DNA of 64,000 nt, from positions 1 through 64,000 of the forward strand of contig NZ_FOCO01000011.1 of the NCBI RefSeq assembly GCF_900110135.1, in the 5' to 3' direction. The DNA is from Pseudorhodobacter antarcticus (GTDB lineage Bacteria; Pseudomonadota; Alphaproteobacteria; Rhodobacterales; Rhodobacteraceae). This document shows, in pieces, positions 36,583 to 44,297 of this stretch (positions are counted from its first letter, which is position 1; every line of letters starts with the position of its first letter). A program made the translations under genes and the position numbers. The notes beneath the pieces are model-generated. The model searched no databases. It was not told where the DNA came from and saw only the letters and a program-made list of their open reading frames with translations.

Positions 36583-36780
36583 ATGACCGACGACACATCC
36601 AGTCTACCCCCTGCCAATTTGGCCCCCGCCGCACAGCGCGCCTTGGCCGAGGCTGCGGCCCGCCGCGCGCAGGCAGATGCAAAAACCGCCGCGATGCCCA
36701 AGGAATTGGGCGGGCGCGATGGGCCAGAGGCCGTGCGTTACGGCGATTGGGAGAAGAAAGGCATCGCAATCGATTTCTGA
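36583..36780 (+). CDS. DUF1674 protein, SDHAF4-like succinate dehydrogenase assembly factor
   Basis: A 65-residue protein whose last part, GGRDGPEAVRYGDWEKKGIAI plus DF, is the conserved DUF1674 tail. In eukaryotes the family (SDHAF4/Sdh8) protects the flavoprotein subunit of succinate dehydrogenase during assembly. The N-terminus is Ala/Pro-rich and probably disordered. ATG at 36583 is used since the family sequence starts here and the longer frame from 36343 runs antisense into rsmB. A 12-bp inverted repeat spans its stop codon. The bacterial role is by analogy only. Confidence 0.88.
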   Translation: MTDDTSSLPPANLAPAAQRALAEAAARRAQADAKTAAMPKELGGRDGPEAVRYGDWEKKGIAIDF

Positions 36781-36790
36781 TTGCGATGCC
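36760..36790 (-). terminator. 12-bp inverted repeat, likely terminator of rpoE-chrR
   Basis: GGCATCGCAATC (36760-36771) pairs exactly with GATTGCGATGCC (36779-36790) around a 7-base loop. On the minus strand the hairpin starts 28 bases past the chrR stop and is followed by TTTCTTCTCC, a T-rich tail. It contains the last codons and stop of the converging DUF1674 gene, so it may act in both directions. Confidence 0.65.
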
Positions 36791-36817
36791 CTGTTGGCCC
36801 AGCGATGCGCGCGGGGC

Positions 36818-37450
36818 TTAAATCCGGAAAAACGGCTGCGCCAAACGCTGCAAAACCCCGTTGAACCGCAAGGGCGCATCCGTAGCGGCCAAACAAATGC
36901 AATCGGCTCCGGCTTCGGCGATGGGCTGGTGGTTCAAATCCTCATCAGCGATTTCCAGATCGCCGGGGCCGAACCTGTCGGTTTCATCGCGAAACGCGCC
37001 TTGCAACACCAGCGTCAATTCGGTGCCGCGATGCCCGTGATCCGGCACTTTTTGGCCTGCGGGGATGTACAACAACCGCGCTGTGGCCCCTTTTTCGGTC
37101 GGCAAAATGGCTTGGCGCACGCCCATCCCGATGGATCGCCATTTCACCGCATCCAGATCACCACCAATATAATCCATCAGCGGGCTGGGCAAAACGCTGC
37201 TGGCGCGGCGCGGCACGGCCGGGGTGGTGCGGGTCAAACGGTCCATCGTGGCGGCCAGGCTGTCGCCCGCCATCGCCACGTCGCAATCGTCCATCAACGC
37301 GCCGCCAACCGCATCAAACGCGCCCAACCGCGATTTGCAATCATCACACATCGACAGATGCACAGCGACGACCAAGTTGAACGCTTCGGGCAATTGCCCG
37401 GCGGAATAACCCATCAAAAGTTGGTCTGATATGTGGTGGCGTATGGTCAT
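36818..37450 (-). CDS. chrR: Zinc anti-sigma factor ChrR
   Basis: ChrR binds and inhibits the ECF sigma factor RpoE until singlet oxygen or related stress releases it. The 210-residue protein has the zinc anti-sigma domain with ligands His6, His31, Cys35 and Cys38, the same numbering as in Rhodobacter sphaeroides ChrR. The C-terminal cupin has a second metal site with His138, His140, Glu144 and His174, shifted by 3 from the Rhodobacter residues. It follows rpoE by 11 bases, as in other species. All known ligand positions are conserved, so it should respond to the same signal. Confidence 0.94.
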   Translation of the reverse strand: MTIRHHISDQLLMGYSAGQLPEAFNLVVAVHLSMCDDCKSRLGAFDAVGGALMDDCDVAMAGDSLAATMDRLTRTTPAVPRRASSVLPSPLMDYIGGDLDAVKWRSIGMGVRQAILPTEKGATARLLYIPAGQKVPDHGHRGTELTLVLQGAFRDETDRFGPGDLEIADEDLNHQPIAEAGADCICLAATDAPLRFNGVLQRLAQPFFRI

Positions 37451-37461
37451 AACGTTCTCTT

Positions 37462-38007
37462 TCAGCTCATCTTGTGGCGGAGGCGTTCCAACGCCAGCCG
37501 AATACGGGATTTGATGGTGCCCAGCGGCAAACCGGTTTCTGCGGCGATCTCACTATGGGTCAGATCGCCAAAATAGGCGCGCTCAATCAACTGGCGTTGC
37601 TTTTCGGGCAACAGCGCCAGCGCCGCGCCCAATCGTTCGGTGTCTTGGCTTAATTCCAGCGCGTCTTGCTGGTCGGGCTCTGCTTCGGGGCCCCAAGGCA
37701 AATCCTCCGGCTCGGGGCGGCGTGATTTGCGCAAGGCATCAATACGGCGGTTGCGGGCAATCGTGAAAATCCAAGTTGCAGCAGATGCGCGGGTCGGGTC
37801 AAACAGATGCGCTTTTTGCCACAAGGTCGCCATCACGTCTTGTGCGCATTCTTCGGCCAAGGACGCGCTGGCCCCCGATTTCATCAAGAACCCCTTGATG
37901 CGCGGGGCAAAATGCCGAAACAGCGCCGCAAAGGCCGCTTTATCCTGATTGTCGCGCACTTTCAGGATCAGCACACCCCAATCATCTTCAACCGTATCCG
38001 ATGGCAC
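37462..38007 (-). CDS. rpoE: ECF sigma factor RpoE (ECF11, singlet-oxygen response)
   Basis: An ECF sigma factor paired with ChrR. Region 2 reads AAFAALFRHFAPRIKGFLM, with AEECAQDVMATLWQKA and TWIFTIARNRRIDALRK; region 4 has LPEKQRQLIERAYFGDLTHSEIAAE-type helices. GTG at 38007 is chosen: AAAGGG lies 6 bases upstream, the resulting 181-residue length fits Rhodobacter RpoE, and the predicted promoter would start RNA near 38108. The longer in-frame ATG at 38109 would require a leaderless message and adds 34 unconserved residues. Both versions share the stop. Likely autoregulated through that promoter. Confidence 0.9.
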   Translation of the reverse strand: MPSDTVEDDWGVLILKVRDNQDKAAFAALFRHFAPRIKGFLMKSGASASLAEECAQDVMATLWQKAHLFDPTRASAATWIFTIARNRRIDALRKSRRPEPEDLPWGPEAEPDQQDALELSQDTERLGAALALLPEKQRQLIERAYFGDLTHSEIAAETGLPLGTIKSRIRLALERLRHKMS

Positions 38008-38114
38008 CGACAGCCCTTTCTGGCGCACGCATAGTGGTGCACCCCCCACAGCATAGAACTGTCCGGGGGGCTGTGCATCCGCTTTTTGATGGGGCGTAAA
38101 ATCTAACATATTCC

Positions 38115-38143
38115 AATTACGCGTTGGTTTTTGCTTTGGATCA
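38115..38143 (-). promoter_or_regulatory. Sigma-E promoter for rpoE-chrR
   Basis: On the minus strand TGATCCA (38143-38137), a 16-base spacer and GTAATT (38120-38115). TGATCC is the known -35 sequence of Rhodobacter RpoE promoters. The same -35, spacing and GTA are found upstream of the divergent operon at 38231. Confidence 0.75.
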
Positions 38144-38230
38144 TAGAATTTGTGAATTTATTGGGGGAAAGGTGGATTTTTCACCCAGATCGCGGCAATA
38201 AGGCCGCAACAGCACGGGGGCTGTGCAAAG

Positions 38231-38259
38231 TGATCCAAGGCCAGATAGCCCCCGTACCC
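38231..38259 (+). promoter_or_regulatory. Sigma-E promoter for the amine-oxidase/DUF1365/SDR operon
   Basis: TGATCCA (38231-38237), 16 bases, then GTACCC (38254-38259), matching the rpoE promoter arrangement. It lies about 60 bases before the first start codon of the five-gene operon. The -10 half is weaker than in the other copy. Confidence 0.75.
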
Positions 38260-38317
38260 AATTTACCCCAGCGGCGTCACCGTCCCGCTGGTCACGCCCC
38301 GCAGGAGAAGCCGTTTT

Positions 38318-39607
38318 ATGCCGTTTGAAACCAAAGGCCCCGCCACCCGCCGCATCGCTGTGATCGGTGGCGGCATTTCTGGCATGGCCGCCGCCCACAT
38401 GCTGTGCCGCGATCACCACGTCACAGTGTTTGAGGCAGAGCCACGTCTGGGCGGCCACGCGCGCACCATGATCGCAGGCAAACGCGGCGATCAACCCGTC
38501 GATACCGGGTTTATCGTGTTCAACCATGTGAATTACCCCAATTTGGTGGCCCTGTTTGATGAACTCGGCGTGCCCACGGCCAAAAGCGATATGAGCTTTG
38601 GCGCCTCCATCGGGGGCGGGCGGTTTGAATACGGGTTTCGCGATTGGGCGGGGCTGGTCGCCCAGAAACGCAATATCGCGAATCCGAAATACTGGGGCAT
38701 GTTGCGTGACATCATGCGGTTTAACGCGCAGGCCGAAACGCTGGCGGGCGATGGGTCGCTGACCATTCGTGATCTGCTGGTGAAGCTGCGCGCGGGCGAT
38801 TGGTTCCGCGACTACTATCTTTTGCCGTTGTCGGGGGCGATCTGGTCCACGCCGACCACGGGCATCCTCGATTTCCCCGCCCGTGCGATGATCGATTTTT
38901 TCAAAAACCACGCGTTGTTGGGCGTGACGGGCCAGCACCAGTGGTACACGGTCCAAGGCGGTTCCATCGAATATGTCCGCCGCGTCCAAACGGCACTTGT
39001 GGGTGCGGGCGTCGATCTGCGCCTTGGCGCGCCCGTGGCCGCCGTGCAGCGCAGCACCGATGCGGCGATGGTGCGGGCCGTTAGCGGCGAATGGGAAACC
39101 TTTGATGAGGTGATCTTTGCCACCCATTCTGATGACACCCTGCGCCTGCTGACCGACCCCACCCCGGAGGAATCGGCAAATCTGGGCGCCATCCGCTATC
39201 AGCCCAATGATGTCGTCCTGCATTCCGATGCCGCGATGATGCCCAAACGCCGCGCCGCTTGGGCATCTTGGGTCTATGTCGAAGGGGCGGGGCCGCGCCC
39301 GGACCGGATTGATCTGACCTATTGGATGAACTCGCTACAACCCATCCCAATGGATGACCTGCTGTTTGTCACCCTGAACGCCAACAAACCCATCCGGCAG
39401 GAATTGATTCATGACCAAATCACCTTTCGCCACCCGGTTTACGATCTTGGCGCCTTGGCCGCGCAAAAGGCCATTCGCGCGACCAACGGCACCAAGGCCA
39501 CATGGTTTTGCGGCGCGTGGATGCGCAACGGGTTCCACGAGGACGGCTTTGCCAGCGCGGTCGATGTAGTGAACGCCCTGCGCGCCCGGCAGGTGCAACC
39601 TGCATGA
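38318..39607 (+). CDS. FAD-dependent oxidoreductase, RSP_1091-like
   Basis: A 429-residue flavin amine-oxidase-fold protein. The dinucleotide motif IAVIGGGISGMAAAHML starts at residue 13, then FEAEPRLGGHARTM and DTGFIVFNHVNYPNL; the C-terminus has WFCGAWMRNGFHEDGFASA. In R. sphaeroides the equivalent gene (RSP_1091) heads a sigma-E operon and, as I recall, is needed for furan fatty acid formation as a desaturase of methylated acyl chains. GGAGAA precedes its ATG. It is first of five genes linked by ATGA overlaps behind a sigma-E promoter. The lipid role here rests on gene order and family. Confidence 0.87.
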   Translation: MPFETKGPATRRIAVIGGGISGMAAAHMLCRDHHVTVFEAEPRLGGHARTMIAGKRGDQPVDTGFIVFNHVNYPNLVALFDELGVPTAKSDMSFGASIGGGRFEYGFRDWAGLVAQKRNIANPKYWGMLRDIMRFNAQAETLAGDGSLTIRDLLVKLRAGDWFRDYYLLPLSGAIWSTPTTGILDFPARAMIDFFKNHALLGVTGQHQWYTVQGGSIEYVRRVQTALVGAGVDLRLGAPVAAVQRSTDAAMVRAVSGEWETFDEVIFATHSDDTLRLLTDPTPEESANLGAIRYQPNDVVLHSDAAMMPKRRAAWASWVYVEGAGPRPDRIDLTYWMNSLQPIPMDDLLFVTLNANKPIRQELIHDQITFRHPVYDLGALAAQKAIRATNGTKATWFCGAWMRNGFHEDGFASAVDVVNALRARQVQPA

Positions 39608-40356
39608 ACCGGGTTGATTACATCAAAGGCCAAACCTTTCACGGCAGGCGCGGCGCGGTTGAAAACGCGTTTCGCTATGGCGTTGATTATGTGCTTTTTG
39701 ATGCAGACGCGGCCACCACGCCCGGCCTGTTTTCCCGCAACAGCGCCAATCTGACATCGGTCTGGGACCGCGACCACGGCGGCACGCCAAAGGCGGGCAC
39801 AGGGGTTGCATGGCTGCGCGCGGTTTTGGCCGAACATGGCTTGCCTGGGGGCGATCAAGTACAGCTTTTGACCCAGCCACGCGTGCTGGGTCATGTGTTC
39901 AACCCCGTGTCCTTTTGGCTGTGCCATGACGCAGCAGGCCATCTGCGCGTTGTGGTGGCAGAGGTCAGCAATACATTTGGCGACCGCCATTCCTATCTGT
40001 GCCACCGCCCCGATTTGGAACCGATCACCCGCGAAGATCACATCAAAGCCCAGAAAATCTTTCACGTCTCGCCGTTTCAACCTGTGTCGGGGGGGTATGA
40101 ATTTCGCTTTGACATCCGGGCCGATCGCATCGGGATTTGGATTGATTACACCAACGGCAACGGGGGCCTCATCGCCACGCTAACAGGCCCGCGCACCCCC
40201 CTAACCAACCGCGCCATTCTTGCCGCCTGCCTGCGCCGCCCGTTCGGCTCGCGCCGCGTTCTAACCCTTATTCACTGGCAAGCGTTAAAGCTGTGGATCA
40301 AACGTGCGCCTTATTTCTCGCGCCCAGAACCGCCCGAACAGGACGTGTCGCAATGA
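39604..40356 (+). CDS. DUF1365 protein
   Basis: A 250-residue DUF1365 protein. Family features include YIKGQTFHGRRGAVENAFRYGV at the N-terminus, LLTQPRVLGHVFNPVSFWLC, and KIFHVSPFQPVSGGYEF. No catalytic mechanism is known. The start ATG at 39604 overlaps the preceding stop (ATGA), which decides it over the earlier in-frame ATG at 39502. The equivalent R. sphaeroides gene (RSP_1090) is sigma-E-controlled and, to my knowledge, was linked to furan fatty acid accumulation with RSP_1091. Membrane-lipid modification is therefore the leading hypothesis. Confidence 0.88.
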   Translation: MNRVDYIKGQTFHGRRGAVENAFRYGVDYVLFDADAATTPGLFSRNSANLTSVWDRDHGGTPKAGTGVAWLRAVLAEHGLPGGDQVQLLTQPRVLGHVFNPVSFWLCHDAAGHLRVVVAEVSNTFGDRHSYLCHRPDLEPITREDHIKAQKIFHVSPFQPVSGGYEFRFDIRADRIGIWIDYTNGNGGLIATLTGPRTPLTNRAILAACLRRPFGSRRVLTLIHWQALKLWIKRAPYFSRPEPPEQDVSQ

Positions 40357-41615
40357 CCCCGCGCGCCCGTCTGTGGCCTTGGTCGCTGTTTGCGGCCCTC
40401 ATCGCCTCGGCCGGCCTGCCGATCTATATTCATGCGCCCAAGTTTTATGTCGATGAATATGGCGTGTCCCTAATCACATTGGGTGTTGTCTTGGGCGCGT
40501 TGCGGCTGGTGGATGTAGTCCAAGACCCCGCGCTGGGCTGGCTGGCCGAAAAGGGCCGCCAGTACCGGGGCCTGATGGTCGGCGTGGCCGTGGCGGTGAT
40601 GGGCGCGGCCATGCTGGGCCTGTTCGCCATGCCCCCGCTTTTGCCGCCGATCTGGTGGTTCGCGCTGATGCTTGCCGCGCTCTTTTCCGCCTTTTCCTTC
40701 CTGACCATCTGCTTTTACGCCCAAGGGGTCGCGCGGGCGCAAACTCTGCCTGGAGGGCATTTGCAACTGGCGGGCTGGCGCGAATCTGGCGCGCTGCTTG
40801 GTATCTCTGCCGCCGCGGTTGCCCCCAGTATTTTTGGCCTGATGATGGGCCACCCCTTCACCGGGTTTGCGATCGGCTTTGCAGTTTTATGCGTGGCGGG
40901 CACGCTGGCCATGCGCGGGCAATGGACCGCGTCCGGCCCCGCCATGCCAACCCCGTCCCCGTTTGCGCTGTTGGCCGAACCGCAGGTCCGCCGCCTGTTG
41001 CTGCTCGCGCTGGTCAATGCAGCCCCGGTCGCCGTCACCTCCACCCTATTCCTGTTTTTTGTCGAAAGCCGGATTGGCGCGCCCGACCTTGCAGGCCCGC
41101 TGCTGCTGCTGTTCTTTCTGGCCGCCGCCATAACCGCCCCGCTGTGGGGCCGCCTTGCCGCAACATATGGCCAGAAACAAACCCTGCTGGCGGGCATGGT
41201 TCTTGCCATTCTCGCCTTTCTTTTTGCCTTGCGCCTTGGCACGGGTGATGTGCTTGCCTTCGCCCTCATCTCTGCCGCGTCGGGGGCAGCGCTGGCCGCC
41301 GACATGGTCCTGTTGCCTGCCATTTTCGCCCGCACCCTGTCCCAGCGCGGCGGGGGGGAGGCGATGGGCTTTGGCCTATGGTCTTTCGCCTCAAAACTCA
41401 CGCTGGCTTTTGCCGCGCTGACCTTGTTTCCGCTGTTGGAATTGGGCGGCTTTCGCGCGGGGCCGGATAACAGCGACCAAGCGCTTTACACCCTAACGCT
41501 GCTTTATGCGGGCTTGCCTTGCGTGCTGAAACTGCTTGCCATTGCCCTTTTGGCCCGCACGCAGCTTCCCGCAACGGCCCCGCTCCCCTCACCTCATCTG
41601 AAAGGTAGATCATGA
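40353..41615 (+). CDS. MFS transporter, GPH (glycoside-pentoside-hexuronide) type
   Basis: A 420-residue membrane protein with about 12 hydrophobic segments and the MFS/GPH pattern: LPIYIHAPKFYVDEYGVSL in the first loop, then VDVVQDPALGWLAEKGRQYR, the equivalent of the D-x-x-x-D-P-x-x-G-x-x-D motif of GPH symporters. ATG at 40353 overlaps the DUF1365 stop. The substrate is unlikely to be a sugar given the operon; transport or flipping of a lipid precursor is possible (speculative). Third gene of the sigma-E operon. Confidence 0.87.
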   Translation: MTPRARLWPWSLFAALIASAGLPIYIHAPKFYVDEYGVSLITLGVVLGALRLVDVVQDPALGWLAEKGRQYRGLMVGVAVAVMGAAMLGLFAMPPLLPPIWWFALMLAALFSAFSFLTICFYAQGVARAQTLPGGHLQLAGWRESGALLGISAAAVAPSIFGLMMGHPFTGFAIGFAVLCVAGTLAMRGQWTASGPAMPTPSPFALLAEPQVRRLLLLALVNAAPVAVTSTLFLFFVESRIGAPDLAGPLLLLFFLAAAITAPLWGRLAATYGQKQTLLAGMVLAILAFLFALRLGTGDVLAFALISAASGAALAADMVLLPAIFARTLSQRGGGEAMGFGLWSFASKLTLAFAALTLFPLLELGGFRAGPDNSDQALYTLTLLYAGLPCVLKLLAIALLARTQLPATAPLPSPHLKGRS

Positions 41616-42181
41616 CCATCCTCACCCTGCTTGCAGGCATGGCCCTGACCGTGCTTTTGGCCCTTATCGCGCGGCGCTGGATTGGCTTTGCTGCGCAATC
41701 GCCAGCCGATTACAGCGCCCATGGCCCCGCCTTTGACCCGCGCCAACACCTCAGCGGCCCTATCCAATGCGAAGGGGTGATTTATGGCCCCACCGGGCGC
41801 GTGGCATCGCGGTTTGTGGCTGATATGCACGGCACTTGGGATGGCGCCGTTGGCACCTTGCGCGAAGATTTCCGCTATGACAGTGGTTTGGAACAGGCCC
41901 GCTGCTGGACGCTGCATCTGGGCAATGGCGGCGATATTCGCGCGCTGGCCGCCGATGTGCCGGGCGAAGGGTCGGGGCAGGTTTCAGGCTCCAGCGTGGT
42001 TTTGCGCTACAACATCCAGCTTGCGCCCTCGGCGGGGGGGCATGTGCTGCAAGTCACCGATTGGATGTATCTGATGGAAAACGGCACCATCATGAACCGC
42101 AGTCAGTTTTTCAAATGGGGCATCAAGGTTGCCGAACTGGTCGCAACCATGCGACCCAAAACCGGGGGGGCAGCGGCATGA
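41612..42181 (+). CDS. DUF3833 protein
   Basis: A 189-residue protein with one N-terminal hydrophobic segment (MTILTLLAGMALTVLLALIA) acting as signal or anchor, followed by a beta-rich region: HLSGPIQCEGVIYGPTGRVASR, then VADMHGTWDGAVGTLREDF, and WMYLMENGTIMNRSQFFKWG. These fit DUF3833, often annotated as a lipoprotein in other species; here no lipobox Cys is visible. Start overlaps the upstream stop in ATGA. Function unknown; fourth gene of the sigma-E operon. Confidence 0.86.
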   Translation: MTILTLLAGMALTVLLALIARRWIGFAAQSPADYSAHGPAFDPRQHLSGPIQCEGVIYGPTGRVASRFVADMHGTWDGAVGTLREDFRYDSGLEQARCWTLHLGNGGDIRALAADVPGEGSGQVSGSSVVLRYNIQLAPSAGGHVLQVTDWMYLMENGTIMNRSQFFKWGIKVAELVATMRPKTGGAAA

Positions 42182-42918
42182 TGCGCAATTGGCAGGGTAA
42201 AAAATACTGGTTGGTTGGCGCGAGTGAGGGGTTGGGTTTGGCCCTTGCCCGCCAAATCAGCGCTGCGGGGGCCGAGGTAATTTTGTCCGCCCGGTCAGAG
42301 GCGAGTTTGGCCAATGCGGTGGCGCAAATGCCGGGCCGCGCCCGCGCCGTGGTGGTGGACGTGGCCGACAGCGCATCCGTGGCGCGCGCAGCGGTACAGG
42401 TGGGCGATGTCGATGGCGTGGTGTTTTTGGCAGGCGTGTACTGGCCCATGAAAGCGCAGGCCTGGGACGCTGAACAGATTGAAACCATGTGTAATGTCAA
42501 CTTTACCGGCTGCGCGCGGGTGATCGGTGCGGCGCTGCCCGGCATGGTCGCACGCGGGTCCGGCCATGTGGTGCTGACGGGCTCCCTATCTGGCTTTCGC
42601 GGATTGCCGGGGGCCAATGGTTACGGCCCGGCCAAGGCGGGTGTTATGGCAATGGCCGAAACCCTGTACGCCGATCTGCGTGGGTCCGGCATCACCGTGC
42701 AACTGGCCAACCCCGGCTTTATCCGCACCCGCTTGACCGACAAAAACGATTTCACCATGCCGTTTTTGATGGAGCCGGAGGAGGCCGCGCGCCATATGTT
42801 TGAATTGATGCAAACCGACCGGTTCAAGGCCAACTTCCCCACCGTGTTTTCGTGGCTGTTCCGCCTGTCGCAATTCCTGCCAGATTGGGCCTATTACCGG
42901 GTATTTGCGCCAAAATAA
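42178..42918 (+). CDS. SDR family oxidoreductase, sigma-E operon
   Basis: A 246-residue classical short-chain dehydrogenase. The cofactor loop is YWLVGASEGLGLALARQ, the catalytic Ser is in LTGSLSGFRGLPG and the Tyr-x-x-x-Lys pair in NGYGPAKAG. ATG at 42178 overlaps the DUF3833 stop (ATGA); the next codon is also ATG. It is last in the operon and converges with the saccharopine dehydrogenase-like gene, 4 bases between stops. The substrate is unknown, presumably a fatty-acyl or lipid-derived alcohol or ketone (inference). Confidence 0.88.
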   Translation: MMRNWQGKKYWLVGASEGLGLALARQISAAGAEVILSARSEASLANAVAQMPGRARAVVVDVADSASVARAAVQVGDVDGVVFLAGVYWPMKAQAWDAEQIETMCNVNFTGCARVIGAALPGMVARGSGHVVLTGSLSGFRGLPGANGYGPAKAGVMAMAETLYADLRGSGITVQLANPGFIRTRLTDKNDFTMPFLMEPEEAARHMFELMQTDRFKANFPTVFSWLFRLSQFLPDWAYYRVFAPK

Positions 42919-42922
42919 CGGG

Positions 42923-43969
42923 TTAAGGGTGGGTGTGTTGGTCAAACAGCGCCTTTGCCCGGCCCCAAACGCCTGCGTCCAAATCATCCAGCGCCAGCAG
43001 CGACGGCAGCAACAACCCGGCAAAATCCTCACTGCTTTCCACGGGCAGTAGGCTGGGCAAGTTGTCAATTGCCGTGACATCCAGCACCGGATCATCCGCC
43101 ACGCGCAGCGCAGGGGCCGCCCAATCGGTTGCGGAATCATACACTTTGATCGGTGAAAAATCCGATGTCGGGTCGCAAGCAATATCGCCAATCACCCGCA
43201 GTGCGCGGGGGGCGGTCAGCGCGGACTGTGGCACAAACACCGGGCAACCGGGCTGCGCAAGGATGCAATTCAGGAAAATTTCATGCGCCAACACTTGCGG
43301 GAACGGTCCGCCCTGCGCCGTTTCCGCCATGTCCCATTTGGTAACGGCCATTCCCATCGCCGCGCATAAATCCGCAGCACCCGTGCCAACCCGCCCCAAT
43401 GCCCCAATCACCAGCGCGCGCGGCGCATCCAAACCCGCCATATCCTGCGCCAAATCCGCCAACAATGCAGCGCGACCCGCATAAGTGGCAACTGGCCCCG
43501 CAACCCCGCCCCGCGCTTGCGCCGCCCAGCATTTCAGCGCGACCGCCGCCCCCGCATACCCCGCCCAATAGCCGAACGCGGCCACGCGGCGGCCGGCGTC
43601 ATCCACCAAATACTCAATATCATACAGGGTCCCCCCCCCGGCCTTGAACCGTGCCAGCAACGCCTGCCCCGATGGTTGCCCCTTATACGCATGGCCAAAC
43701 AGGATATGGCGGTGGGGCAGGGGGGTGCCATCCTCGGGCAACTCCTTTAACCCAAAAATGATCGCATCGCGCGGCGCATCGGGCCAAGAGTTTGCAGGCG
43801 CAATCGCACACCCCGTGGCGCGGTAGCCCGCGATGGGTATGGCGCGCACCGCACTTTCCTCTACCGTCACGGCAAACCCTGCGGCCATCAGGGCGGCCAC
43901 CCCCGCAGGCGTCACGCCCACGCGTTCTTCATTCGGGCGCTGTTCGGCCCGGACCCAAATATGTGTCAT
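42923..43969 (-). CDS. Saccharopine dehydrogenase (lysine-forming)-like protein
   Basis: A 348-residue protein of the alanine dehydrogenase/pyridine nucleotide transhydrogenase-like fold, resembling LYS1-type saccharopine dehydrogenase. Motifs include HIWVRAEQRPNEERVGVTP at the N-terminus, IFGLKELPEDGTPLPHRHILFGHAYKGQ, and the nucleotide-binding ALVIGALGRVGTGAADLC at about 205. ATG at 43969 is chosen because it overlaps the WGR gene stop; the upstream ATG at 44038 adds 23 unlikely residues. It probably takes part in lysine or a related amino acid's metabolism in the cytoplasm, but many bacterial copies lack proof. A run of nine Gs lies in its FKAGGG codons. Confidence 0.85.
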   Translation of the reverse strand: MTHIWVRAEQRPNEERVGVTPAGVAALMAAGFAVTVEESAVRAIPIAGYRATGCAIAPANSWPDAPRDAIIFGLKELPEDGTPLPHRHILFGHAYKGQPSGQALLARFKAGGGTLYDIEYLVDDAGRRVAAFGYWAGYAGAAVALKCWAAQARGGVAGPVATYAGRAALLADLAQDMAGLDAPRALVIGALGRVGTGAADLCAAMGMAVTKWDMAETAQGGPFPQVLAHEIFLNCILAQPGCPVFVPQSALTAPRALRVIGDIACDPTSDFSPIKVYDSATDWAAPALRVADDPVLDVTAIDNLPSLLPVESSEDFAGLLLPSLLALDDLDAGVWGRAKALFDQHTHP

Positions 43970-44211
43970 ACTTCCCCCTGAAACCGGCTGTATCCGCGCC
44001 GCGCCGCGCTCGTTTGCAACGCCTCTGCCGCCAAACACGCATCACGCAAATTCGCAAACCACGTCACCTGCCTGCGACCCGATGCACCCGGCACCCCCCG
44101 AACCCCCCATTCGCGCAGCACGGAATATTCGCCAAATAGGTTATACGCCACATCCACACGGTAATACCGGGCATGGCCTTTGCGATTGCGCAGCATATGG
44201 AAACCGATCAT
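43966..44211 (-). CDS. Small WGR-domain protein
   Basis: An 81-residue protein that is nearly all a WGR domain: YYRVDVAYNLFGEYSVLREWG, the VRG turn, then GRRQVTWFANLRDACLAAEAL. WGR domains were named from a Trp-Gly-Arg signature and in PARP proteins help bind DNA and activate the enzyme; lone bacterial copies have no known function. The start ATG at 44211 could also be ATG at 44196. Its stop overlaps the start of the saccharopine dehydrogenase-like gene in ATGA, so the two are translationally coupled. Confidence 0.8.
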   Translation of the reverse strand: MIGFHMLRNRKGHARYYRVDVAYNLFGEYSVLREWGVRGVPGASGRRQVTWFANLRDACLAAEALQTSAARRGYSRFQGEV

Positions 44212-44297
44212 TTCCGCCCCCCGGCTTGGTTTCTGGGGCCACAGATACCAGATCTACATCTGCACAACAGATGAAAAGCGATGCGAAAGGCGATCAG

